A stretch of 64,000 nt of DNA from an uncultured Thalassolituus sp. (GTDB taxonomy: Bacteria; Pseudomonadota; Gammaproteobacteria; Pseudomonadales; Oceanobacteraceae), in NCBI RefSeq assembly GCF_950066645.1, contig NZ_CATMFB010000001.1:186001-250000 (forward strand), read 5' to 3'. The translations under genes and the position numbers were made by a program. The notes under the pieces are model-generated. The model was not told the origin of the DNA, searched no databases, and worked only from the letters and a program-made list of their open reading frames with translations. The first letter of the stretch is position 1, and each line of letters opens with the position of its first letter. Shown here one piece after another: positions 16,947 to 24,369 of this stretch.

Positions 16947-17468
16947 GTGGCTGATCTTTCTTCCAGTGACATGGAGAAAATCCAGTTAGAGCATCAGGCT
17001 GCCAAGTTGTTTATGCGTGCGTATGAGCGTGAAACAGGACGTGAAATCCGTCACCTCTGGCACAACCAGCCGGTCCGCCCGGATGTCTCCTGCATGCTCG
17101 AAGGGAGCAAGCTGGATATCGAAGTCGCACACCTCTATGGCAGTGAAGAAGAGGCGATGAATATTCTCCGGCGCCCACTCAGTGAGGAGACGAGAGCCGC
17201 CCTCGAAGAACAATCCCGCGAGCAGAACACCAACCACCGGTTGCTGTCTGCACTGAATCGCATTCTGGCTCAGAAGGCGACCAAATCGTATAAAAGTCAG
17301 CGTGTCTGGCTGTTGATCCGCAATGCCCATCCACAGTGGAATGCACACGCCATCAGGCACCTGCGGCGGCACATCTGTGTGCCGCGCCATCATCCGTTCG
17401 AGCAGATCTGGATACTGGGAGATTTCGAGGGTAAATCCGGGATTGTGCGTCTGGATACTGACGCCTGA
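16947..17468 (+). CDS. hypothetical protein, 173 aa
   Basis: I do not recognise this family. The GTG at 16947 has a GAGG leader and lies nine bases after the hybrid kinase, so translation is probably coupled. The N-terminal half has RPDVSCMLEGSKLDIEVAHLYG, whose spacing of PD then DxE loosely recalls PD-(D/E)xK nuclease folds. The rest is helical and basic, with a final IWILGDFEGKSGIVRL strand region. There is no signal peptide. The nuclease idea is weak because the usual lysine is not evident. The gene ends one base before the convergent lipoprotein gene. Confidence 0.6.
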   Translation: MADLSSSDMEKIQLEHQAAKLFMRAYERETGREIRHLWHNQPVRPDVSCMLEGSKLDIEVAHLYGSEEEAMNILRRPLSEETRAALEEQSREQNTNHRLLSALNRILAQKATKSYKSQRVWLLIRNAHPQWNAHAIRHLRRHICVPRHHPFEQIWILGDFEGKSGIVRLDTDA

Positions 17469-17469
17469 G

Positions 17470-18531
17470 TTACTGGAGTCGTTCCGTCAGAGTCTCAGCC
17501 AATGTCCCGGAGAGCTTCTGCGCCAGTGCTTCTGACGCCTTATGCAACGCGGTCTGCTGCATGCCTGATATGCCACGCGATGTGTCAGAGAAGGAGCTCA
17601 GAACCCGCCCCTGCGGGTCTCTCAGATTAACCCGGGCATTCGCGAACACGTAATAGTTACCTTCCTGCTGACGGCTATCCAGAACCGCGCTGACTTCAAA
17701 GGTCAGGTCCGGGACGCCAACGGTACTGAGGCGCAGGCCCTGCGCTGTCAGGGTTTCTGTTAAACCACCCCGCATGATTTTGGCACCGTCATCCATCAAT
17801 ACGAGACGGACGTTCAGATCTTTGACCGCTGCCAGAATACTGCGACGAAAATCCTGCATCTCTGTGCTGACCTGAGGGGTACGTCGGCTGATGGCGATCA
17901 GAGCGTACTGTTGGGCCAGCTTGTCGTGGCGTGCAAACAGCGTCAGTGCCGGCAGTTGCTGTTGCAGTCGCTCCAGCTTGCCTGTGCCGCTGACGGGTTG
18001 CTGAGACATCGTCTGCAGCTGGCTTTCGATGTCCTGCATCTGTGTCTGCAGTCGCGAGGTGGCAGCGACACGATCCAGGGATGCCAGCGCATAGGCATAA
18101 CGGTTATCGACGTATGTATCGCGGATTTCCACCTCGTCGAGGGTAACGGTGGGAATACGGCTGCTGACGGCCTGCGATACGCTTTTCTGCAGGCTGGTTT
18201 CGCCGTTCAGGCTGTACTCGCTGGTGGTACTGCTGGTTTCTGCAGAAACCGTGACCTTAAGGCGGCTGACAAGATCGGCCCGGGCGAAATCGGAAGCCCG
18301 CTTCAGCGCCTGATCGGGATTACCATAAATTTCCATTGAGCCTACGCCGTAGGCCATTTTCTTATCATCCGGTGTGTCCGTGACCCAGCCGGGTAGTGCG
18401 GATGCCTGAATACGGTCGTCCGGAATAATCTCAGAATCATCAGAGGGCGTGGTGGCGAGGCCAGAACAGCCTGCCAGTAATACGGCAGAGCAGGAAGCAA
18501 TTAAAAAGTTACAGCGGAAATGTCGGATCAT
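17470..18531 (-). CDS. LPP20-like lipoprotein, 353 aa
   Basis: A lipoprotein signal ends in LLAGCSG, with the acylated Cys near residue 21. The body begins LPGWVTDTPDDKKMAYGVGSMEIYG and includes ALKRASDFARADLVSRLKVTV, the pattern of LPP20-family proteins, which are often found in outer membranes. A coiled region (LQTQMQDIESQLQTMSQQ) lies mid-protein. I chose the ATG at 18531 because it has a GGAAGG site and opens the signal peptide. It is the last of three lipoprotein genes in the same direction, with a 159-base gap before it. It may help place or activate envelope enzymes; the role is inferred from LpoB next door. Confidence 0.8.
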   Translation of the reverse strand: MIRHFRCNFLIASCSAVLLAGCSGLATTPSDDSEIIPDDRIQASALPGWVTDTPDDKKMAYGVGSMEIYGNPDQALKRASDFARADLVSRLKVTVSAETSSTTSEYSLNGETSLQKSVSQAVSSRIPTVTLDEVEIRDTYVDNRYAYALASLDRVAATSRLQTQMQDIESQLQTMSQQPVSGTGKLERLQQQLPALTLFARHDKLAQQYALIAISRRTPQVSTEMQDFRRSILAAVKDLNVRLVLMDDGAKIMRGGLTETLTAQGLRLSTVGVPDLTFEVSAVLDSRQQEGNYYVFANARVNLRDPQGRVLSSFSDTSRGISGMQQTALHKASEALAQKLSGTLAETLTERLQ

Positions 18532-18690
18532 CGGTGCCTTCCGGTCTGAATCGTCCTTTGCAGTGGCGAAAACAGCCACCCCGTGTTAATCAGAGGCGGC
18601 CTAGTGTACATGCATTACAACCCGGGTATCAGGTTAATAATGTGACAATCCGTAGCCTGAAGAATTCAGCCCGGAAGTGTGGCCCGGGTC

Positions 18691-19293
18691 TCAGAAACCG
18701 AACGAATCGCGCTTCTGATACTTCTGAATTTTCTTCTGGCCATTCCATACTTCGATGTTCGATTCCATGTCGATCAGCTTCATGTCCACCTGATAGAAGG
18801 TCACCCGCTTTTTGCCTTCTTCATCGACGATGCTGTTAATGGAACCAGAGAGTGCAAAATCAGCGGCCTTTTCCTGGCCCATCTGCTTCGCGTCTTTCGC
18901 GTTCAGCTCCTGATCACGACGTTCTTCCCGGAGAGAGTCGCGTTCTTCACCACCGGCAACAAAGCTGGCTTTGCCTGAACGGATGATGGCGCGCTTAATG
19001 TCGTTAACGAAGGTATCTACGGCAATATGCTCGTGGGACTTGTTACTGATGCGCTGAATGATAACGGTCGGACGACGGTTGTTCTGCAGTTCAAATTCAC
19101 TTGCCCACGGGAACGACACCATGTCAGTGATCATTTCGTTGGCAACAAGCTCCGAGTCTTTAGCATTCCACTGATCTGACAGCGCGATCTCTTCGCTGGT
19201 ATCAACGCGGGCCACTTTTGTGGTGCAGCCTGTGGTAATCAGAGCAGCGCCGATCATGGTCAGGGTGGCCAGTCTGGTCATAGTAGTGAGCAT
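18691..19293 (-). CDS. lpoB: LpoB-like penicillin-binding-protein activator lipoprotein
   Basis: The 200-residue product has a lipobox (LITTGCTT, Cys near residue 23) and the LpoB fold order: RPTVIIQRISNKSHEHIAVDTFVNDIKRAIIRSGKASFV, then ADFALSGSINSI, then YQVDMKLIDMESNIEVWNGQKKI. In E. coli LpoB spans the periplasm from the outer membrane and activates PBP1b. The length is similar (213 in E. coli). Three bases separate it from the upstream COG3014-like gene. The partner synthase is not in this window, so the activator role is by family. Confidence 0.82.
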   Translation of the reverse strand: MLTTMTRLATLTMIGAALITTGCTTKVARVDTSEEIALSDQWNAKDSELVANEMITDMVSFPWASEFELQNNRRPTVIIQRISNKSHEHIAVDTFVNDIKRAIIRSGKASFVAGGEERDSLREERRDQELNAKDAKQMGQEKAADFALSGSINSIVDEEGKKRVTFYQVDMKLIDMESNIEVWNGQKKIQKYQKRDSFGF

Positions 19294-19296
19294 GGT

Positions 19297-21078
19297 TCAG
19301 TCCTTGGTTGGCAGTCGTCGGGTCGGTTTTGTCGATTCATCTTCGGTACGGCCTGCATTCTCGTCGTGTCCGGGCGCAGGCGCGGAAATTTCGTCAGGTG
19401 CAGCAGTCTGGTTGGCGGCAAGAGTTCGTACCTGCCAGAGTCTGATATCACCGGTCTGCAGCGATAACTCTGTCGTACGGCGGGTGCGCTGCCCGGCCTC
19501 CAGCGTCGAGTCCAGTGCCAGTGTGTAGTCTCCCGGATCAAGAAACAAGCGCCTGATGTGGACTTCTGCAGGCAGCAGAAGCCAGCTTCGGGTGTCGGCT
19601 GCATCTGTCAGTTGCGCCGCCAGTTTTCCTGCAAACGCCAGAAAACCTGAGCTGTCCCCCTGGCCAATCGCCATAGCTGTCATCGCTTTTACGGCCGACC
19701 TTGCCAGGGCGGCACGTATTTCCGGACCCGCCTGTTTCATCTGCTCCTGAATCGCCATCTGTTGTGGGCTCGCCGCGACAGAGAGGGGCAGGGTGACGCC
19801 GTTCGCCGTCACACGGCTGGCGCCATACGCCACCGGCTTACCATAATAAGGCACAGTGACGCGCAGAGAGTTCCCTATGGCACTGGTGAGGCCGATGCGT
19901 TCTGCCTCATCGTAAAGCGGACCGAGAAACAGGGTTTTACTGAAGAAATCGATACGGAAGTTACGGGTCGCATTGAGATAGTCGGCGACCAGCCCAAACA
20001 CCATTTTGTCGGCGTAAAGCAGGTAAAACCAGTTCATCTGTTCCTGGCTGTACTCAAAAAAGTAAGGCTGCAACTGCAAGGCCCGAAGGTTGGGGTTGAT
20101 GGCCAGTGACAGGTTGAGCTCTTTCTTGGGAGGGACCCGGCCCTTATGCTCCATCACCAGCACCTGAGCTTTGCCCCGGACCTGCTGCAACTCCTGCTGG
20201 CGTGCCTGCGACAGATGCCTGTCTGCGAAGATCTGCCACTCGCCACTGCTGAATCCACTCAGCTGCATCATCCGTACGGTGTCGAACCAGGCCTGTTCTT
20301 CCATTCCTTCGCCCAGGCGGAACTGCTCGGCGTAACCCTTGCCGTAACTTTCGGCCGCTTTCTGATAGCTGATCCGGGCATTGTCGTACTCGCCGTTCAT
20401 TTCGAAGCTGATGCCCGTCAGATAGTGCGCCAGTGCATCGTCGCGGTAGGTGAGCGCATCCGCATCGACAAGATTCCCCATCAGCGCTGAGAACACATTC
20501 ATCACCTTACTGAAGGTGCGTTCCTTATCGTCCTGCGCATTGTCGTAAGATCCCTCATTATTCTTCAGAGCCTGGAGGCGCAACAGCAGGCGACGGGATT
20601 CAATACGGGCGCCCTCGATGGCGTCCTGACGGGCATTGCCGGCAGGAAGGTTTCCGGCGATTGCGAGGTAATTCAGAGCTTTGTAGTAGTAGATAAGTAC
20701 CCGCTCGTGCTCGTTGCCGGCGTAAGCGGCATTGCGGGGGTTGCTCATCAGAGACACCAGCGAGTCACTGATGCTGGTGGTCTGCAGACTTTCAACGATA
20801 CGGGATGCGCGCTCAAGTAGCGTATTACTTGTGGCGTAATCGCCTTCGAGGTGGCGGATAACGCCGAGTTCGAGGTGATACAGGAGGCGGTCGCTGCCTT
20901 CCGGAGTCAGGCTTGCTTCAATTCTGCGTGCGGCCTCCGGGTAGTTTCCCTGCTCCACGCTGGTCAGCGCCTGTTCGATACCACTGCCATAAGTGGCACA
21001 ACCACTCAGCTGCAGTAGCCCGGTCATCAGCAGAAAGAATGTCAGTATGCGTGGCTTCAAAACAGGTCTCCGTGACAT
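19297..21078 (-). CDS. COG3014-like TPR-type lipoprotein, 593 aa
   Basis: A lipobox (LLQLSGCATYG, Cys near residue 27) precedes a repeat-helical N-terminal region with SVEQGNYPEAARRIEASL and LELGVIRHLEGDYATSNTLLERA, typical of TPR-like hairpins. A second domain (about residues 300-480) contains KAQVLVMEHKGRVPPKKEL. A Pro/Ala/Glu-rich tail ends the protein. This matches the COG3014 lipoproteins that often occur with LpoB and LPP20 homologues in gammaproteobacteria. It is the first gene of the unit. Its leader holds a strong hairpin (21143-21174). It is probably an outer-membrane lipoprotein facing the periplasm. Confidence 0.82.
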   Translation of the reverse strand: MSRRPVLKPRILTFFLLMTGLLQLSGCATYGSGIEQALTSVEQGNYPEAARRIEASLTPEGSDRLLYHLELGVIRHLEGDYATSNTLLERASRIVESLQTTSISDSLVSLMSNPRNAAYAGNEHERVLIYYYKALNYLAIAGNLPAGNARQDAIEGARIESRRLLLRLQALKNNEGSYDNAQDDKERTFSKVMNVFSALMGNLVDADALTYRDDALAHYLTGISFEMNGEYDNARISYQKAAESYGKGYAEQFRLGEGMEEQAWFDTVRMMQLSGFSSGEWQIFADRHLSQARQQELQQVRGKAQVLVMEHKGRVPPKKELNLSLAINPNLRALQLQPYFFEYSQEQMNWFYLLYADKMVFGLVADYLNATRNFRIDFFSKTLFLGPLYDEAERIGLTSAIGNSLRVTVPYYGKPVAYGASRVTANGVTLPLSVAASPQQMAIQEQMKQAGPEIRAALARSAVKAMTAMAIGQGDSSGFLAFAGKLAAQLTDAADTRSWLLLPAEVHIRRLFLDPGDYTLALDSTLEAGQRTRRTTELSLQTGDIRLWQVRTLAANQTAAPDEISAPAPGHDENAGRTEDESTKPTRRLPTKD

Positions 21079-21131
21079 ACCCGGAGTGTAACCCAGATTA
21101 GGGGCGCTGCCATTGCTGAGCTGGAAGATTC

Positions 21132-21174
21132 AGATAAACAAACGGACAGGCTGGCTTCCTGCCAGACCTGTCCG
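21132..21174 (-). promoter_or_regulatory. leader hairpin with U-tract before the lipoprotein operon
   Basis: CGGACAGG-CTGGC (21143-21155) pairs with GCCAG-A-CCTGTCCG (21161-21174), a 13-bp stem with one bulge. On the minus strand it is followed by TTTGTTTATC, as in an intrinsic terminator. It lies about 65 bases before the first gene, so it could attenuate the operon or end a small leader RNA. A possible minus-strand promoter (TTGTTA-N17-TAGACT) lies upstream near 21212-21240. Confidence 0.5.
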
Positions 21175-21315
21175 CCGACGTCAGGTGCTGTGTTGATCGC
21201 TGTTTTCTGCAGTCTAGGTACAGTGTCGCGATATAACAAGACGATTTTTCGTAAAACGTGACCTGTTTATCCTGTATTTGTTAACGTAGCCACTCACTTT
21301 CAGAGGACGCGACGC

Positions 21316-22089
21316 ATGTCTGGACAAAAAGCCCCCATCGTTCTGGTTGCCGGAACTTACTGCTACCCCGAAGTCTGGGACGATATGAAAGCCGAGTTCG
21401 AAGCCCGGGGGCATACGGTGTATGCGCCACCGCTGCGTCACCATGACCTCCCGCTTCTCGAGGGGGCATTGGCCATGAAAGACACCAGCCTGCTGGACTA
21501 CCGCGATGATTTCATTGAACTGATCCGGACTCTGGAGCAGCCGCCTATCATTGTTGGTTGGTCGATGGGCGGCCTGATTGCCCAGCTGATTGCTCAGGAA
21601 GTGGAGCATGCGGGCCTGATGCTGCTCTCTCCTGCACCGGCAGCAGGCATGTTTGCCATGTATCCGACGATGTTAGCGACCTTTCAGCACCACTTTGCCC
21701 GTTGGGGATTCTGGCGCAAGCCGCTTATGCCCGAGTGGGAAACATTCCGCTGGAGTACCTGCCAGTTGCAGGATGAAGAGAAAATGCGTGACGCTTTCGT
21801 GCAGCTGAAGGCCGAGTCTGGCAAAGCCTACTTTGAAATGGCGCTCTGGTTTCTTGATAAAAAACGGGCCAGCAAAGTGTATCCAGAGCGGATCAAATCC
21901 CCTGTTCTTGTGGTCTCAGGTACCCAGGACCGCATTGTCCGTACACCGATAGGCCGTGCCACTGCCGACCGGTATGCTCAGGGTAAGTTTGTCGAGCTGT
22001 ACAATATGGATCATATGCTGGTCACTGGCACGGGCCTGCCTCGGGTGATGCCAGAGTTTGACCGTTGGGTTGATGATCGTGGGCTCTGA
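21316..22089 (+). CDS. alpha/beta-hydrolase
   Basis: The 257-residue soluble enzyme shows VLVAGTYCYPEVWDD (oxyanion region), the nucleophile elbow GWSMGG (Ser near residue 83), the acid region VVSGTQDRIV and the catalytic His in YNMDHMLV. The triad is complete. The substrate cannot be told; esterases, lipases and dehalogenase-like enzymes share this fold. It is monocistronic, facing away from the lipoprotein operon, and two hairpins follow it. Confidence 0.85.
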   Translation: MSGQKAPIVLVAGTYCYPEVWDDMKAEFEARGHTVYAPPLRHHDLPLLEGALAMKDTSLLDYRDDFIELIRTLEQPPIIVGWSMGGLIAQLIAQEVEHAGLMLLSPAPAAGMFAMYPTMLATFQHHFARWGFWRKPLMPEWETFRWSTCQLQDEEKMRDAFVQLKAESGKAYFEMALWFLDKKRASKVYPERIKSPVLVVSGTQDRIVRTPIGRATADRYAQGKFVELYNMDHMLVTGTGLPRVMPEFDRWVDDRGL

Positions 22090-22126
22090 GATCTGAAACA
22101 GAGGCTGGCATGGTGGCGGGTGTAGT

Positions 22127-22162
22127 AGCGGGCATAGTGGCGTCCTGTCACTACCGCCCGCT
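22127..22162. repeat. imperfect inverted repeat
   Basis: AGCGGGCATAGTG (22127-22139) pairs imperfectly with CACTACCGCCCGCT (22149-22162). It lies between the convergent hydrolase and lipoprotein genes and may act as a mutual stop, although no T-run follows. Confidence 0.5.
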
Positions 22163-22177
22163 TAGTGCGGGTGCTGC

Positions 22178-22205
22178 GGGTACTGTAGCTAAGACAACAG
22201 TACCC
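22178..22205. repeat. perfect inverted repeat
   Basis: GGGTACTGT (22178-22186) and ACAGTACCC (22197-22205) form a perfect 9-bp stem with a 10-base loop. It is the second hairpin in the same 162-base convergent spacer. Confidence 0.6.
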
Positions 22206-22251
22206 TCAGAAGTTCATGATTATTTAGTGCTGGCCTTGTAACCAGGTACTA

Positions 22252-23064
22252 TCACTGGATCCTGATCTGACTCAAGGGATAAGGGTCATTCTCGGAAGGA
22301 GACAGTTTCTGATAGGGGTGATCTCGATAAAGGTTGTAGCGATTCTCTACTGAAAGAGTGAATAAATAATATTCTGTTTCTGGGTATGGTAGGTCGCCCG
22401 TCCTTAGGTGATCAAGGAAACCATAGGCATTAAAAAGCTCTTCATAAACTTCAGGCGAGTTTCCGGTAAACAGATTGGGGAATGGCGTCGAATGAGCAAC
22501 TGACTCTCCAGCTGGTGCCATGATGTAATCGGTAATAAATGGAATATTGGCTATCAGTCCTGATTCTGTAGTCTCAATTTCCACGTTCACCATGATTCTC
22601 TCATCGGCCCTGAAAAAGATAACAAAAGGGGATAGAGGCTCACTGTCAGATGTGTCCTCTCTGTACTTATAGTCCGTTGAATAAACACCGTTTGTACGTG
22701 AACTGTCAGTCATCACTGTGCTTAAAGATATAGTGTCTTCCTTTAAGTTCTCTCCGGTTATTTTTGCGCTGTAACTGACGAGCGGCAATTCTGTATTTAT
22801 ATTGCACTTTTCCTGAACCGGGGCAGATATCGTTAAAGTGATTTCTTCGGAGCTCTCCATCGTCAGTAGATCGTAGTAGCACCACTCGTTTCCTTCGACA
22901 TCATAGAAATGTATGGTACGTCCGTAGGTGCCGTAGTCGGTAAAAACGCTTTTACTGTTGAAGTCCGGGTTCGTTGGGGTTGTCGAATTCGGGTGGTCAC
23001 AACCAGACAGGCAGGCAGAAGACGCTACCGCAGTAAAAGCCAGTGCCAGTGATAATTTAGTCAT
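22252..23064 (-). CDS. hypothetical lipoprotein, 270 aa
   Basis: A lipobox (ACLSGCDHP, Cys near residue 22) is followed by a Ser/Thr/Asn-rich linker and a beta-rich domain with YGRTIHFYDVEGNEWCYYDLL and several ITISAP-like strands. I do not recognise the family. It follows the other exported gene (23075-23965) by ten bases, so the two form one transcript and perhaps one surface assembly. The pair is more AT-rich than its flanks, suggesting accessory DNA. Confidence 0.65.
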   Translation of the reverse strand: MTKLSLALAFTAVASSACLSGCDHPNSTTPTNPDFNSKSVFTDYGTYGRTIHFYDVEGNEWCYYDLLTMESSEEITLTISAPVQEKCNINTELPLVSYSAKITGENLKEDTISLSTVMTDSSRTNGVYSTDYKYREDTSDSEPLSPFVIFFRADERIMVNVEIETTESGLIANIPFITDYIMAPAGESVAHSTPFPNLFTGNSPEVYEELFNAYGFLDHLRTGDLPYPETEYYLFTLSVENRYNLYRDHPYQKLSPSENDPYPLSQIRIQ

Positions 23065-23074
23065 AGTGCAGACC

Positions 23075-23965
23075 TTACTTCAGGATCAGTTGATAAATTT
23101 CTGTTCTTTCCTGTTCTACTGAGGATATTTCGGCGTAAAAGTCGTAAATATCGAAGTAGGGCGGATTGACTATCTCTTCATTCGGGCCTGCCCAGTCGTC
23201 GGGCAATATTCTGGTTGTTACCGTGTTGTCGTTGTTTTTGGTTGTTGTTTGTTTAAACGCTCCGAAGCATGAGACGCTGATTTCTGTATCCAGGTCGTCG
23301 TTGTCCGAAATGGACGCGGTATTACTGATTTTTATGCCTTGAAAACGTAGCGAATGCGCGATCAGATTGTCGGCATTGAAGCGCCCTTTGAAGCCTGCAG
23401 GATGTTGAAGAAATGCTCCGTGCCCGGACAGTTCTGCACCGTTAATATCGACTGTGAGTTTGCCGGTTTCGGTCTCAGTATCAGTGATGGGGTTGTAGTA
23501 GTAATTAATTCTTTCGTAACTCTCCGACCAGTCGTCCGGAGCCGTTGGTATGCCATCCTCTCTATCAAACGGGAGGCAGCTCAGGTCCAGAGGTATTGGT
23601 CGGGAATGGTCGTAGGTTGTGGTGTCCGTTTCGGAGTTATACTCGCTTGATGGCTCTATAACTGAATAGATCCGGCCAACAGTACTGACGGTGGTTTTGG
23701 TGGTATGGCCGTCGTAATCTACGGATTCATAGAAAGCATCGTCTTTGAAACTGAGTAGCCATACGCCGGTGTGGCGGTGGGTCTCAATACCTTCCGGCAC
23801 GGGAGGCAGTGCGGCATCAAAGTCTTCGGAGTAGATGGGGTCAGCGATAGCTGCGTTGTACGCAATAGAGGTAAGACTGACCAGCGTGGCGGACACGATG
23901 CAGCGCAATGCCGAGATATGTGATTTATAGATACGTCTTGCAGAACAGGGCTTAGATAACTTCAC
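23075..23965 (-). CDS. hypothetical exported protein, 296 aa
   Basis: The N-terminus is basic and then hydrophobic (CIVSATLVSLTSIAYNAAIA/D), fitting a long signal peptide with cleavage near residue 41. The mature part starts PIYSEDFDAALPPVPEGIETH and is rich in Asp, Thr and Tyr, with beta-sandwich character. Two cysteines (in LDLSCLP and SVSCFG) could pair. The family is not recognised. It is the first gene of a two-gene unit with the lipoprotein ending at 22252. Confidence 0.62.
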   Translation of the reverse strand: MKLSKPCSARRIYKSHISALRCIVSATLVSLTSIAYNAAIADPIYSEDFDAALPPVPEGIETHRHTGVWLLSFKDDAFYESVDYDGHTTKTTVSTVGRIYSVIEPSSEYNSETDTTTYDHSRPIPLDLSCLPFDREDGIPTAPDDWSESYERINYYYNPITDTETETGKLTVDINGAELSGHGAFLQHPAGFKGRFNADNLIAHSLRFQGIKISNTASISDNDDLDTEISVSCFGAFKQTTTKNNDNTVTTRILPDDWAGPNEEIVNPPYFDIYDFYAEISSVEQERTEIYQLILK

Positions 23966-23988
23966 AGGCGTCCATGTCTTGAGTCTGA

Positions 23989-24022
23989 GTTACCGGAAGG
24001 GTATCAGATTCCCTCCGGTAAC
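23989..24022. repeat. strong hairpin between yheV and the exported-protein unit
   Basis: GTTACCGGA-A-GGG pairs with CCC-TCCGGTAAC (12 bp with one bulged base, loop TATCAGATT). No T-run follows on either strand. It lies after yheV and before the next minus-strand unit, so it may stabilise the yheV 3' end or weaken read-through. Confidence 0.55.
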
Positions 24023-24069
24023 ATCAGTGCTCTCAAGAGCCAGGCTGAGCATTAACCTGCAGGGAAGTT

Positions 24070-24369
24070 TTAACTCTTAGGATCGTCCAGTCCCAGAATC
24101 TTCAGCGGTTTTACATCTTCATCTAACAACGCTTTGCCATTCACTGGTGTCACGCGGGTGGTCAGTTCAGTCGCCAGGCCGTCAGCCTGGGCAACTTCCG
24201 CTGCCTGCTCTGTGCTCGTCTGGCTGTAACCACAGCTTATGCATTCGCGGACTTCGTCGCCGTCGTCGTTGGAGTACATCACTGTGCGGTCCATTTCTGA
24301 GCACTTAGGGCAGACCGCGCCGGCAATAAAGCGGCGCGGGCGTTTTGGGGATGCTGGGGTGTCACTCAT
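24070..24369 (-). CDS. yheV: YheV-family zinc-ribbon protein
   Basis: The 99-residue protein has one zinc ribbon formed by CPKCSEMDR and ECISCGYSQ, preceded by a basic PKRPRRFIAG. This matches the YheV/DUF2387 family. The function is not established; a nucleic-acid or protein-binding role is inferred from the ribbon. It overlaps the prlC stop by four bases (ATGA), the common arrangement in gammaproteobacteria, so its translation is coupled to prlC. Confidence 0.88.
   Translation of the reverse strand: MSDTPASPKRPRRFIAGAVCPKCSEMDRTVMYSNDDGDEVRECISCGYSQTSTEQAAEVAQADGLATELTTRVTPVNGKALLDEDVKPLKILGLDDPKS

Noticed and set aside
18666-18690. CCCGG...CCGGG hairpin after lpoB as terminator
   Set aside because: No T-run follows on the minus strand and the stem is only five base pairs, so I did not list it.
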